Part shown: positions 13,224-26,030 of the stretch, one piece after another | How positions within the stretch are numbered: position 1 is the first letter of the stretch | Layout: each line of letters opens with the position of its first letter | NCBI GenBank assembly: GCA_038380795.1 | Contig: CM076259.1 | Coordinates: forward strand, 62,019,938 to 62,083,937 | Length of the DNA stretch: 64,000 bases | Origin: Pyrocephalus nanus | Taxonomy: Eukaryota > Chordata > Aves > Passeriformes > Tyrannidae | Reading direction: 5' to 3' | Program-made: the position numbers and the translations under genes | Notes under the pieces: generated by a model | Told to the model about the DNA's origin: nothing | Seen by the model: only the letters and a program-made list of their open reading frames with translations | The model's database searches: none

Positions 13224-14329
13224 CCAGTAGCATAATCCATATGTATGGATCTGATTACTGGAGCACTGAAAGACAAGATGGCTGTAGGTGGCATATCTCT
13301 AGAAATGAGCCTCTTTCCATATGGCTTGGTAGGTTGTTCAATTCCTGTCTGGTTAACTGGTTTGTGATGTTTCTCAGAAGTCCCGTCAGCTCTGCTTCCT
13401 CCTTTGTTTCCATTGCAGCAGCACCGAGTATTCAATGGCTTGGGTTGTGTCAATACACACAATCAAACTCAACACCAGCAACTGCCCTTCTTTCTCAAAG
13501 CCAAGTCCAAAGTGTTTGAAAGGCTTTAATGGACTTCAGATCTTTTTCTCGTGTCTGAGAAAAACTCTCTCAGATGTTAATGAACCAAAGCCCTCTCCGT
13601 GGCATTCACGCAATCTCACCTCTATCAGTGCGATTTAATGTGGAAGCTGGGGCACAGTTTGACTCATGGAGGGTTTTGTCTGCAAACTCACTCCTACCAC
13701 CTTTACTTATTTTTCATAGTATTTACACTCACTGACTTGTGTGAAGAAGTTGTGTTGAAAGGGATTAAAAATAAAGTGTCTCTCCTGGAGAGAGCTGCAT
13801 TTCAGACAGTATCTGGTGAAGAGCTTTTGAGACACAGATATTAATGATATTTGTAATATTCAGTGAAGTAAACACATTAAGAAGACCCAAGAGTGAAGAT
13901 AATCTAGAAATATGGTTTTGAAGGTCAAAGCATGTTGAGCATTAGCTGAGCTGTAGGAGTATACTGAATCTGCACAGTGAAAAGTGAAAAAAAAAAAAAG
14001 GATAGTCTGTAAGGCATGTCCCAAGTTGAACTCTCATGGGCTTGGAGTGGAAATTTTGTCAAGCCTGGTCATATGCAGTAAAACATTCATCTCATGCTGG
14101 TAGTGGCAACGAACATTTTTTTCTTCCATAATTTACAAAATATGAGCAAGTAGGTAGTTAAAGCATTTAAATTCTTCCATGAATGGAATAATTTGACATG
14201 GTATTTTCTAAGCAGAGAAATAACCGGCACTTGGGGAATTGCTTTGTCACTCTCACAAAATGTAATTTCTTCCAAATGGGCAAAATAATGCAATTATCTG
14301 GGCAGATAATGCAGCACACTTGGCATACA

Positions 14330-14430
14330 CGGTCAGTGAAGATAGTCTTTTATTTCATGAACAAGAGATGATTGCTTTGGAAAACTTGTTGGATCACTTT
14401 TAATTATTAAAAGAGCAAATTCATGGTTTC
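14330..14430. promoter_or_regulatory. Short AT-rich block with near-palindromic homeodomain site
   Basis: CTTTTAA, TTA, TTAAAAG at 14397-14413 is a symmetric site with a TAATTA core. TTTTATTTCATGAAC precedes it. It could bind paired homeodomain proteins; nothing else supports a function. Confidence 0.2.
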
Positions 14431-17400
14431 TTTGTGGACTAGTCGTGCTGTATAGTATTTTCTTTTTTGTTCTATTTAAATTTAGATTGTTATTCATACT
14501 TCCTGGCAGTGGTTAGAAGAGGAGGATGACTGAGAATTTAGTAGGTGAGTTAATCTCATTTTTACTGTGTCTCTAGAGACACCCACTTTCCCTTCGTATG
14601 ACTCGACACCAAGAAGTTCTTACAAGTTTTGCAGAGTGAGACCAAAGTTTTGTCCTTCTGCTTCCCCCCACCTTCTCTTCTGCCTTGTTTATGCTGCTGC
14701 CCTTCCCTCTTCTGCACTTTTCTTACTTTTTAGCCCCTCTCACCAGCCCAACACTTGGGTCACCTCCACATGTCTTTTGCCTGCAGATGCTTGGCGGGAT
14801 TGACAGTGGTTGTTTGAGGTCAGGGAGTCAGTAGAGAGTGATTAGGTGGCTGCTGACTCAATGGGGTGAAGCCGAGAGGCCCCCAGCAAAACCACATCTG
14901 TAGCCCCACACCCTGAAAATGAGCATGCCCTTAATGTCCACATCCTTCAAACATCAGGACTACTGAAACTTAGTGGATTTGTTTAACAGATGAGCACAAA
15001 GTGGTGTTGAAGCCATTCTCCCTACTGAGGTGTCAAAGCTTCTTCCCCCTGCAGTGGGCGTCAGGGGTCATGATAACATGAAGGTTCGTACCACAGCCCC
15101 CTTTCAGCCTGAGTGCTTGTAGAGCTTGTGTATGGGTATCCTCTCTTCTGTTTGGCTAATTATTTTCATGGGGCTTTTAGAAATGCTGGTAACTTTGAGA
15201 TATTTGGCTTTTTTTGGCAAAGGAGTTCAGCAGCTTTTCAAAGGGAAAAGATGCAGATGTGCCCATGCAGACACTGAAACTGCCTTACAAAACAGGGATA
15301 AATTATAGACAACAGAGAAATCTTTTTGGTGTTCTTGCACTAGTGGTTACACTAGCCCTTGTTAAGGATTTTCAGAGGGTAATTTGCTCCAGTTGTGGTG
15401 TCTCTACATGTTTCTGACTTACACTGAAAGATGGTTGAAACATGGCTGGGATGGGCTACCGGTCTCATTATCTGAGAAAACAAGAATAAAGGAGATTGCA
15501 GATGGCTCAATGCATCGTGTAACAGGTATATAAAAAGCTATCCTGATGTCAGAGAAGTACACAAGCCCTCTGTGATAAATCTTCCTGGTCCACCTCGCAG
15601 CTTCTGAATTCTGCTGTACACTCTCCAGTGCTTCCATTCCTAAAAATAATAAAAAAAAAAGCTTATTGTCTTGAGACTTTTAAATAAAACGCTGCCAAAA
15701 TGTGGCATATCTGAAGTTCCCATTTAGCAAGGGGCTGGAGAGGTCATTCCTGCCACTCTGGGTCATGGGTGTTTGACAAGCACGGCTGCCTTGCTTGGAG
15801 AAACAGTTTCCAGGTTTTACAGTGAAACATACAGGATTTAAAAGTCCAGAAGTGATAGTTTTGAACTACAGAAAGGTTATCTTGTTTTTCCCCTAAATAT
15901 ATCTGTTGGTCTTGAGAAAGATATTGCCTCTTTCCACAAACCTCACCACACTTACAGCCCTAGACTATCTTGGCTGCAACAACAGTAAAAACTACCTTCA
16001 GCTTTTTATTTTCTTTTCCATTTCAAGCCCTCTAAATTATATGTTGACATTCTCACTGCAAGCTGAAGAGCAGTATATTTCACAATATTGCTGTCTTCAT
16101 GTGGGACACGTGGCGTGATGTTGAGGAACATGCCTAGAGCAATGTGACGTGGACTTCACCTGCAGCCAGGTACAAGGAGTGAAAGTTGCAGCAGCTGGCA
16201 AAGGAAGGGTTCATAAAAGAGTTGAACACTTTGAATCAAAAAGGGGGAGCTGTGAGTGTTTTTAAGGATCAGGGCTTGGAGATTTCTTTTGGCTTCAGCT
16301 TTGTGCAAAGTTGGAGCGCCTCTCACTGATAAAGAAATCGGCCTTTTTTATTCAAGTGATAAAAAGTTGAATGAAGGTTTCTGCTTCCCTGCTTCCCAGT
16401 GCCTCACAGGCCTGAGTATGGGTGCCTATCATTAGTGATTGTGGACCTGAAACCTTTCCACAGTTACTGTGGTTGCAGTTCTGCATATAGGAAGCAAGAG
16501 TGAGATACAATCACTGAGCGTAGTCCTGGTTTGTCTGTGGGTTGTGCGGCCTTCTCTAAAGGTTGACTGAACACAGCGTCCCACCATGGCTGATTTTTCT
16601 CTGCAATATTATATCTCTAAGAAAGCTGAAGCTATACAATTCACCCATTGCCCTACTGCTACATTTTTATGTTCTGAGAACAACAACAAAAAAATCAGTC
16701 TCTAATGTGCTCTTTGACTCATTACCCAGCTGCAGAAAGTGCTTCAGTATGCAAGTACAGGAGATGTGTTTGTGTCTGGTCATCTCTGGAATGCTTAGCC
16801 TCTGAGTGAGTGGCTGGGAAACTCTTGCAGACGGCTGTGCCAGTGATGACCTGCCAGCACCAACAGCCTGATCTCTGATGGTGGAGAGGGAACATGGGAG
16901 CCTCTGCAGTGCTCAGGGGCTGTGGAATGCTGGGACCATGAAACTGGAAGGATGCTCCATACCAGGATCTCTGGGTATTCGCTCAAGTCCCTTAGCATCT
17001 TACAACTGGCACTCAGCAGTTTGTAGGATTGGGCTTCTGCTGGTTGGAGAGAAAAAAACCTAATTTGTGCAGGATTTCTGTGTACGCAAAAGGCCAGCTA
17101 GAAAAATGGCAAAATTAAAATGATCACACATGTCCTTCAGTTTAGGAAAAGGGAGCTCTAAGTGAGAGCATGTGTGCTCCAACTCTGGGGCTGAGAAAAT
17201 GTCAGTCTGATGTGCTTGGGAAGTTCATATTGATACAAACAGGGAGGCTCCCTGCTGCCCACAGATTTCCCACATAAAAGTCCTACTGGTAGCCGTGGGA
17301 ACTTAGCAGCAGCCACGCTGTGGCTAAAGTCACCACTCTAAAAATGTAGTGAAATTAACGTTCATAAAAGTGAAATACATGCCGCAAGAATGAAGATGAT

Positions 17401-17438
17401 CTGATTCACAGCCATGAAAATTACATGAGTTCTGGCAT

Positions 17439-17457
17439 AAAAAAAAAAAAAAAAAAA
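17439..17457. repeat. Poly(A) run, 19 nt
   Basis: Uninterrupted A19. The sequence upstream does not resemble a known SINE or gene and there is no AATAAA just before it, so a retroposed tail is not supported. Confidence 0.95.
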
Positions 17458-18155
17458 GGCAGCTAAATTTTGCAGTTACTCTGCCTTTAGAAAGAGATCA
17501 CTAGTAAATTCTTAAAAAGTTCCTTTGAGCAAAAACTTGGCTTTTCTGAAATCAGTTTGTTGCAACAAAACATACCCGCCTCTCCTGAGTGGTGCCCACG
17601 ATGTGACGCTGGTCATTCGGCCCTGTGGAAAGGGCTGATCCTGTGCTGCACAGTGGCCTCTAGTGAAAATGAGTAGTTTGTTCCAGAGTCTGTGAAATAA
17701 TTTCCAGCAGCTGAGTTGTCACCAGTTTCAGTTCTGCCTTTGGTCTGACTCTCATCTCACTCAAACCATGCCATTTGCTTTGTGTATTGTTAAGACAAAA
17801 AATCCTCACGGGAGAGTATGATGGACCAATAGACTTGTCCCAGTGTGAACTGAGCATGAACCTGGGACCCAGAGGCAAAGGTAATACTAGGAATAATGCA
17901 GCTTAGCAGTATCATTTAACACCATTTTCAGTTTTAAGTTCCCTTCTTTGACTTTTTCTTCTATGACTGCCTTAAGGGGAGGGGACAGCTACTCTGGCTA
18001 TCACTCTTGTCACTAGAATTTGGATTTGTAGTTGCCTCTCTGTTTCAATTACAAAGACTCATTCTCAAACAGGTACTCTTGTCCTTTGCAGCATTTTTTT
18101 TCTTGCACCACAAGGATGTGAAGCATCAGATCTGTAGACCAAGCATTGAATGCGG

Positions 18156-18192
18156 CTCTCTCTCTCTCTGTCTTTTTTCCTTGATTTTCCAG
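18156..18192. repeat. (CT)n microsatellite and pyrimidine tract ending in AG
   Basis: Seven CT units run into GTCTTTTTTCC and TTGATTTTCCAG. The stretch looks like a strong splice-acceptor tract, but no matching donor or conserved exon was identified downstream. Confidence 0.8.
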
Positions 18193-19324
18193 GAGAGATG
18201 CTACAAAGTGACAAGCATCACCCTCCCTCAGGGTGTTCCCACCACCACCATGCTGTCTTGCAGAGCAGCAACAGTAAAAACCACCTTGGGAAGGAAGTGA
18301 TATCTGGTTATTTGGCTCATTGGACAGAAACTACCTTCCCATCCCCACCCCCATGCCAGCAACAGCTGATGACAGCAGCACTCTTAAAAATAAAACAGGA
18401 AATGATTTCAGTAGGGGATGTGGTGGCTGACAGAGAAAAGTGGGGTAGGTCTGAAGTACAGTTGTTCTATCATGTAAGCATCGGGGCCCTGCAGAAAGGC
18501 TGCAAGGGAATGAAGGTTGGTGCAGTCTTTCATGTGGCAAAGGGATCTGTGCTTGTTTTTGTTGTTGCTGCTGCCAAAACTCGTTGTGGTGGCTGTCCTC
18601 ACAACTGGGGTCCGAATGCTGCCAGTTGCGAAACAGCAGAATGTTGCTGCAGCTGCGTGGTCCCGAGGTGCTGTCAGCACACACTCACTAACTGTATGGG
18701 CACTGCCCAGTGGTCTGGCCTGCATTTGGGCCACCATCATGACCCCTTGACTTCAACATCTTAGGTACTTCCTTGCATGAACTACAGCTGAGATAGTAGT
18801 TGTGCTCTGGCCAGTGAATAATTCACTTGCCCACCACATTCCAGTATGAGATATTGTTTTGGTCTAATGCTTGAAGGAAACACATACATAACCTGCTATT
18901 TCTTCTTAGAAGAACCTTTAGTGTTTGACTGAATTATCGAATGGGGAGGCTTCAGGTGTCCCAGTCCTACATGTTGTTGAAAGCTCCTCATCCTCCTTGT
19001 TTTCTCATGGGAGGATCAGCTGGAAGGAAGAAGAGGTCTGGGTGAGTGCTGCTCCAGAAAGGGTGAGCAGTCAAAGCCTCTCAGGCTAAAAGATGCTTCT
19101 TGGCCTCAGAAAGCTGAGTGTTTTCTTGGAGGTAGTGTCTTGGGCTCTGAAATGCATTTTTGATCTGCTTCCACGAGCTTTGCATTTATAGTGAACATTT
19201 ATTTCCCTCACCATCTGAGTTAAGTGTTTTTTTCCTGTAGCATTCAAATGCTTGAAACAGAGGTTCAAATCCTTCTCTGCCTTCAAACACAAACATACCA
19301 CATCTGGGTCAGTAAGTCCCTGAC

Positions 19325-19490
19325 CTCCAAATCGCTGGAGGCTGACAGAGTATATCATGGTAGCTTTATTATAGGATTGCCCTCATCCTGTACTCTTCCC
19401 ATCTGCTATTGTCAGCTTTAGAAATGGGTTATTGGGCTAGAGGGGCCTTTGGTCTGACCTCTTATGAACGTTTTTATGGTCTTTTGTCTT
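19325..19490 (+). mobile_element. Ancient CR1-family LINE 3' end remnant
   Basis: The stretch TTGGGCTAGAGGGGCCTTTG then GTCTGACCTCTTATGAACG matches the 3' end common to old amniote CR1 elements (GGGCTAGATGGACC, TTGGTCTGACCC, then TTCTTATG repeats). Upstream, GCTGGAGGCTGACAGAG, ATAGGATTGCC and CATCTGCTATTGTCA fit the same family with many substitutions. No reading frame survives. It probably predates the bird radiation. The right edge lies near the T-rich end at about 19490; the left edge is uncertain. Confidence 0.72.
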
Positions 19491-22112
19491 TATCTGGGGC
19501 CTCTGGAGCCTAATAAAGATTTTGTAAATATAAAGAAGTCATTGTGATCCAAGAAGAAGTTGTGAGCATAGGAGGGCTCTCCCAGCCCGGTGCTCCCTGG
19601 GAGCAAAGGTCTGATAAGAGAAGTGGGTGTCTGGCAAGCACTGATGAAACAGCTTCCAAAGTCTATCAGTTGCTAGATAGATGGTCCTCAGTGGGTAATG
19701 AAAATAACTGTTTCTGGACACTTCCTATCATACAGTTTAGGATTTGATAATTTCATATAATATGTATTTTATCATTCGCTTTTCTTCTAGCATTGACCCA
19801 CCAGCCTCGCTGGAAAAAACAGACCTACCTCTCTCTTTTGGCTTCTTAGCTGGCTCTTCAAGGGATAAAGAGGTCACCAAAATAGACCTTTGTCCCCTTT
19901 GCCAAGCCCTGAAGACCTGCTAGAAGCATTGGTACTGGTGTTTGTTGTTTGCTGTTATCTAAGTGGAGCAACCCCAGTATCACAAAGCTGTGCACGGGTG
20001 TCAGGCTCCCTGAGACACAAGGTGTCTGTGCTGCCACTGGATTCTAGCTCTGAGATATCTTCAGTGCACCAGGAAATGCCAAGAGTGTTTTGAGACAGCA
20101 GAAAAGCATCTGCTGAGGCTCCTCTGAGTTCTGTTTTCTCTTCTGTCTGCCTCTCCTTGCTGTTAGGTCAGAGGGGGCAAGTGGGATAGAAATCCTTTGT
20201 GTAACTCCATTTTCCTTTCCCCTTCTCAGTTTGCTTTTAAAAGACACTTCTATGTAAGGTAGAGCAGCCTCACAGCTGAGAAAAGACCTCAGCCAGACAA
20301 CAAGGAAGTCTTGCCCAGCTGGCCCCAAGACCTAACCTGTGCCTGCCTCTCTTTGGGTGCAGCAGATCACATGAAGAGAGAGGAAAAAAGAAGGCTGAAT
20401 ATTTTGGTGTGAAAAAACCCAGACAATGATTTTAAAAAATCCTGTCCATTTTCCCATCTTCCCTCGCTCTTCTAAGCCTAGAAAAATCCTCTCCAGTATG
20501 TCATTAATTCTGTAAGAAGTCCTATTCTCTTTTTAGTCAGAGAAAGGTTTGCAGAAAGGTTTAGAGCTATGGTTTCCCAGTCCTGCACTGAAGCTGCTTA
20601 ACCTTCACTTGCATCATTGTGATCCCCATGTCCTGACCTGGAGCTTCGGTATTGACAGTTGTAAAGAAGATCCTATTTTTAAAAATCAGACCCCCATTCA
20701 TGTTTTGTGCACTCCCAAAATAGACGTGAAAGTTCATACCTCTGTGTGCCCAACCCTGCCACCCAGTTCCCTAAAGGGCCACAGCCCTGCCTCTGCAGCC
20801 AGAGCACGCCACCAGCATGGAAAATTGAGTAGAGCTCGCCAGTTACCCTGGGAAAGAAAAAGGTTTCACTTGCACAGTGGATGCTTCCCTGCATATTGTG
20901 CGTCTTTAAAAAAAACCCAGCATTTTAATCAGAATGAGTAAAGTGTATGGTCCTGCTTAAAGGCTTTAGAAGGGACACAGCTTAAGAAAAGTTGACAGTT
21001 TGCTTAATGTTATTCAAGTGTCAATGCAACATACAGCCTGAAAAAAACAAATTCACAGTGAAAAGTGCTCCCTGCTCACAGGATCAGTTGAAATGCCTGG
21101 TGGGGATTCTGCTATGAAACCAGGAAACACCCGAGAAGCCAACCTGTGAGAGCGTCAGACTCCTGTAGAAAGTTAAGGTATCTAAACATAAGTATACACT
21201 TTTAAAACTGCTATGGCTGACTGTTCATGCATCTTGCTTAATCTGTGGGGATCTTTTTTACTCCTTCAGGGAGGGAGGCAAAGATCACTGAAGTCAGCAG
21301 AAAGATGCAGAGTGATTTCAGGTGGTTTTAGGTGAGGTCACGCAGTTTGCTCCCTCTGACTGCCAGTATCCTTGGGACTCGCTGTTATTCAAGCCTTTGG
21401 TGGCCTCTACAGCTGCTACAGCAGTTTCTGACTTGCAGTGAGAAGATGCAGTTCTAATGGTTCATGTTTTTGAGATGCCTGCCTGCCCCAGCCCCCTCAC
21501 ACCACAAGCCAGGAACTTCTACAAATGTGGCCAAGAGAATCTCTCCACTGATGGCAGACCAAGTAGACCTGGAAATGAAGGCTTCTGAACTTTTTTTGGT
21601 GACAAAAACTAAAGGCTACTATTCTCACACAATGGCATAATGTAAGAAGGTTTATGGAGGGATCAAGAGAGTCCTTTGCAGAGGCTGAAATCACGAACAT
21701 GTGCATGGCTTTAGTGCAACCAGGGTCCTCACGCAGGATTTGCTGAAAGGCAGAAATGTGCAGGCTCACCAAAACTTTTGGATTTGACTGAACTTCATGA
21801 CTGGGGAATAAAAAGCACAAACCTACAAAACTGCAGTGTACTGCCTGTTATTTTTTAACACAAATATGTTCACAAAATAGTTGGTGTAGGCAGTCATTTT
21901 TTGCGAAGACAGCTGTGGCAGCCAGTTGAGTTACCCAGAGGTGAACTCTGCACCCTGGGTTACCAGCCTCTCCCCATGACTGCGGCTGGTGGAGGCAGCC
22001 CAGTCCCACAAAACCCCACTGAGGAGGGTGGGTGTGAGCAGCAGCACCACTCTCACAGGGTGCTCTGAAATTCGTCTCTAGCTGAGCACAGACCAGGGTG
22101 CTCTCTGGGAAG

Positions 22113-22298
22113 GCCGGGTGCTGGCTTGGCGTGGCGGCAGGGACAGCTGTTGAGCACGCAGACAGCCACCCACCCACAATGTCTGCAATGCACACAGCTG
22201 CTGCCTGGCTGCATTACAAAGGTGCCTCGCAGCAGCACATGTGCCGGCTGCGATACCGGTGGCTGCGAGCCGTGCTCGGGCTATATTTTACAAGTTCG
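22113..22298. promoter_or_regulatory. Small CpG cluster next to a TATA-like motif
   Basis: About 12 CpG dinucleotides fall in some 185 bp, against a background where CpG is rare. CTATATTTTA at 22281-22290 lies at the right end of the cluster. This could be a weak promoter or enhancer, or simply a GC-rich repeat remnant. No transcript start, first exon or conserved reading frame can be tied to it. A candidate terminal exon lies 400 bp to the right, which does not fit a first exon driven from here. Confidence 0.25.
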
Positions 22299-22696
22299 TT
22301 TTCTATGGCACTGCAAGCACAGGCACGCTTTTATGGCATCTAGAGCATTTAGCTGAATGATTTGGTAGTATGCTACTGACCAGACAGCACATTTCCAGAT
22401 TTAGATTATAAGAGGAAAACAGCAAGTGGTAGGTTCAAGTGCAGGTCAGTGGATATGTTATACCAGAGCTCCTCGGCAGAGCACAGGAGTACTCATGCTC
22501 CCCTAGGACCAATACTGTGAGCTGTGCTCCATAGAGGTGGCCTAAGGTGTTTGCTTTTATGATTTTAGTACCATTCACACTGGGGAACACACTGTTATCA
22601 CGTTGTAAACATAGTTTTTAATATTGCAGAATATTTTTAGTTGGTATTTGGGCTTCAAACACAATTGTATGATGTTAATTTCCTCTTGTTTTCTAG

Positions 22697-22811
22697 ATGT
22701 ATTAAGCAGCATTTTAGGAGGAGATTTTCAGGAGAAAAAGAGGATACAATTCGGAGGCGGAAAGCAAAGACAAAGTGTAACCCAGACCATGAAAACCACA
22801 ATTGGTGCTGA
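22697..22811 (+). other. Candidate terminal exon (weak)
   Basis: A pyrimidine tract TTTCCTCTTGTTTTCTAG ends at 22696. After one base an open frame of 37 codons follows to TGA at 22809-22811. The predicted end of the protein is rich in Arg and Lys, with RRRF, RRRKAKTK and two Cys, and finishes ENHNWC. AATAAA lies at 22909-22914, about 100 bp beyond the stop. Acceptor, short basic C-terminus, stop and poly(A) signal in the right order are suggestive. However, I recognise no family, and another frame is also open from 22624 to 22884. Chance is the default explanation. Confidence 0.18.
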
Positions 22812-25499
22812 TGGCCACACTATGGATATACACATGGAAAAACAAATACTCCAGCACAGTGTCATTGGCATTCAGCTTGAATGAGCAGCATTTAAATATC
22901 TCACCTGTAATAAAACCTGAGTTTACAGACAATGTAAATCAAGTTACTGACCCAACCTATGTCCACCACCAGAAATTTGTTTGGGAGAGTATATCCTGAT
23001 GCCTTACAAATTACTTTTTGTTTAGATAAACTTTATGTCACATTTTATGTTCAATGTTTACTTTAAAGACCGGCCCAGGGCTGCACGAACCCCCTCTCCC
23101 TGCTCTCCCAATGTAAATGGCAATTGCTGAAAACGTGGCAGGTGTGGTATCACCTGAGAAAGCTGTGTACTGTTTCATTGCCACAAAGAATAAAGCACCC
23201 TTTCTCACTCTCACTAAGCTGAACCTCTTGTGAAAGCACAGCCTGGGCCCCTGCCCTCTGTTTGCTGAGTAAGATCTGGCCCATGTAGGAGTTAACAATG
23301 AATAACCTGACCAGAGTTGTAGTTCATGTTGCTCGTGGCTCTCCCACATCTTCTAACACAACGATATTTTTAATGTCAGTGTGCATCACGTTCCTGGACA
23401 TTGCAAATCATGGTTTTTGGGAACATTGTCTTTGTCCCTGGGCAGAAAGGAGACATGAGAGTTGAGGGGCCAGGGATGGGGAGCATGCCTACACCAGAGG
23501 GGAAATCACCTGCCCCCAGCACAATGTGTTAATTTGCTTATTATTTTAAGTGTTTATTACTGTGACAGGGAGACTTAGATCGGTTGAAAAGCTGGGGTAT
23601 CAGCAGCTTTATGGCTTGTGATTCCAACACGTCCTTTGGGAAGGCTGGCTTCAGTGGGGCAGCTAAAACCACAGTACAACACACACACAAGGAAGCACTT
23701 TTAGGCTGATAAGGCTTATTTTTCAGGATAGTCTCTTTTTCCCGATCAGCAGCCTGCTCATATCCCAATTTTCTCCCTTACCTCTTAATCAGAAAAGTCT
23801 CCCGTGGACCTACTCCTCTCTATACCAGAATGGATAAAAACCTTCCAGTCTTGACCCAGAGTGTGCAAAACAATGCTGACATTAAGGTTCACAGAGCTAC
23901 ACCCCTTTCATTTAACCTAGTTTCTGTATGACACAGACTCATCTGATTGTGCGACACTGCGGTACAAGTAGGGCAGATGCTGTTCATTGAGAAGACATCT
24001 GTGTCGTGCCTGTGCTTGCAGCATGTCCCACTGAACAGGACCTCTTCTCTAACCTTTACTCTGGGGATGAGACTGTACTGAGGTGGGGGAGAAGAAGAAA
24101 AGGAAATGTTTAGAACTGCCTTTCTGAAATAAAAGGGCTTTTTTTGCTTTTGCCTCTGAATCTGGCCTTTTTGCACAGGCAAAGTTTGTCAGATGCTGCA
24201 ACGGATTCCAGTCTGAAGATGACAGTGGGCACTCCATGTGCTTGCCTGCTCCCTGCTGGCTGCCCTGTCTAGAGATCTCTGCATTTTTGCCAAGCCCTGG
24301 GACAGGGTCTGGCCTCACAGAAGGGCCACGGCCCCACTCTGAGTGGGAGAGCAGTGCTTTGCATTGGGATCTTGGATGCTGCTGGCAGATGTGGAGACAA
24401 CCTCAGTGTGTGTGTAACCAGACAACTCACTATTGACAGCACAGCCTGCATTTCTGAGCAGAGCTAATTATTCAAAGCAAAGCTGGCAAAAAGTCACACT
24501 CCCAAGCCTTTCCTGAGAAATGCACTTTCCCTTTTCCCTTCCACATGGTACTCCTCTGGCAGATCTGGTCAGGCTGCATGCCTGAACTTGCCCTTGGTGG
24601 GGCGCTCCCAGCCACAGAGTGCCATGGGACACGGCAACCTGTTGGCACACGTGGGCTGCAGCAATAGGGCACACAAGTGGTTTTATGCCTATGTCTGTTA
24701 ATGAAGAACTAAATGAATCCTAAAAAGGTGAGAACAGAGGGTAAGAACCAAGGCAATGGTAGGTTGCTCAGCTGTTTTTCTAGCTGTAGTTGCTTGGGTT
24801 TTAGAGCAAAACAGAAAGCTAGCTGTTACCTTGTGTTACCTTAATGTGCCCTACAGTCAGTAAAGGGGGATAATGTAGTACTTATGCACTGGGGTGCATA
24901 AATAGGCTGTACAGCTTTGCAGAAGGCCACTCAAAGGACAGAAGGGAAAGGGCTGGCACTGCTTTGAACAGGTGTCATGGTTACTGCAGATGCAGCTGCG
25001 ATTGAAAGCAGCCTTGTTTTGAATATGAAAACTTCAAGCTGGGAGGCACAAGGGCTGGCTAAAACCGGGAAGGAAGAGGAGGAAGGCCAGTGCTAGGCAT
25101 GCTCAAAGCAGGGGAGCCAAGTTAGTATCTTGTAGTCTGAGCATTGCTTAGTTATGCCAACCAGCCAAACAGCCTCCCTGTGACCTTCCTGCTCCAGTGC
25201 TTCAGATGATGCTTAAAAAACACTGCTATTCCTGTAAAAGATTAGAAGAACCACACTGATAGGAGAGCCCAAGGAAAAGTAACATGAAAAAGCTTCCCAC
25301 TATAAATGAACGCATTTGAGCAAATGCCTCCTCTCCAAAACTAACGAGCCTAGGTAGAGCTAGTTATCCATATTTTGGCATACTCTGGTCTTTCCATGCC
25401 CCCTGTTTGCTGCTCATGAATCAGTGACTCATGAATTTTATTCTGTTGTTTGTTGAGAACATGCTGTTTCATAAGGTCCCGTATCTCAGCTTATCATGA

Positions 25500-26030
25500 G
25501 GAAATTCTTACTCTGTAAAAACACTTGATAAATTGAGTATTTTGGTCTGCTTGATCATTTTAAATTAAGTGTCGAATTATTAAATAAGGATTGAATCCAA
25601 GACTGATGGAATTCCCAATTCTTTGCAGATCTGATGATAATGGGCTTCTTCCAATTAAGACTTTGTTTTCTTATGGTTTTGTAAATTATTCTTTATCTGA
25701 TTATTATTACAGAATTTGCAGACTTCTTCACAATATGCGGGACTTATAGAAGTAGATTTATTGTCTTTAAGGGGGTGATATGTCTGAAAATGGCAAAATC
25801 TGTCAAAAAATATATTTCAATGATAATCATTATTTCTGTTAAATATGTGCAAGTAACTTAAACAATATATTTTAGTCTCATTAATTAAGCACTAGAAATA
25901 TTTCAGTTTTACTTAAATAGTCTATTACATTAATATGTAATAAACATATGCAATAAATAGTACATCTGTTGTTTACTGTTGCTCCTTATTACTATGAGTT
26001 TTATGTCTGGTTTTGTAATTAGTACAAGGT
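25500..26030. promoter_or_regulatory. AT-rich block, possible conserved noncoding element
   Basis: About 500 bp rich in TAAT/ATTA cores (CGAATTATTAAATAAGG, TCATTAATTAAGCAC, TACATTAATATGTAATAAAC), with an isolated CpG in AATATGCGGGAC. It contains no gene or recognisable repeat. Confidence 0.25.

Larger units (their letters stand above)
10374..19324. other. Mostly unique-looking noncoding DNA, no gene seen
   Basis: Apart from the tandem duplication, homopolymers and AT-rich blocks listed separately, this part holds only unsupported frames. The largest is the 204-codon frame at 18150-18764, which starts in a CT microsatellite and has no recognisable domain. GC content rises around 18.2-18.8 kb. 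Confidence 0.6.

Noticed and set aside
17400..17457. A19 run as a possible retrogene tail.
   Set aside because: No AATAAA or gene-like sequence lies upstream, and no matching target-site duplication was seen.
17728..17768. CCTTTGGTCTGACTCT resembles the old CR1 3' end.
   Set aside because: The neighbouring motifs (GGGCTAGATGG upstream, TTCTTATG downstream) are absent, so the short match is likely chance.
18150..18764. Longest open frame in the window (204 codons, plus strand).
   Set aside because: It starts inside a CT microsatellite, is overlapped by open frames on both strands, and shows no domain, signal or codon pattern I can recognise.
19258..19275. AGGTTCAAATCC resembles a tRNA T-arm.
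   Set aside because: No A box, acceptor stem or cloverleaf fits around it.
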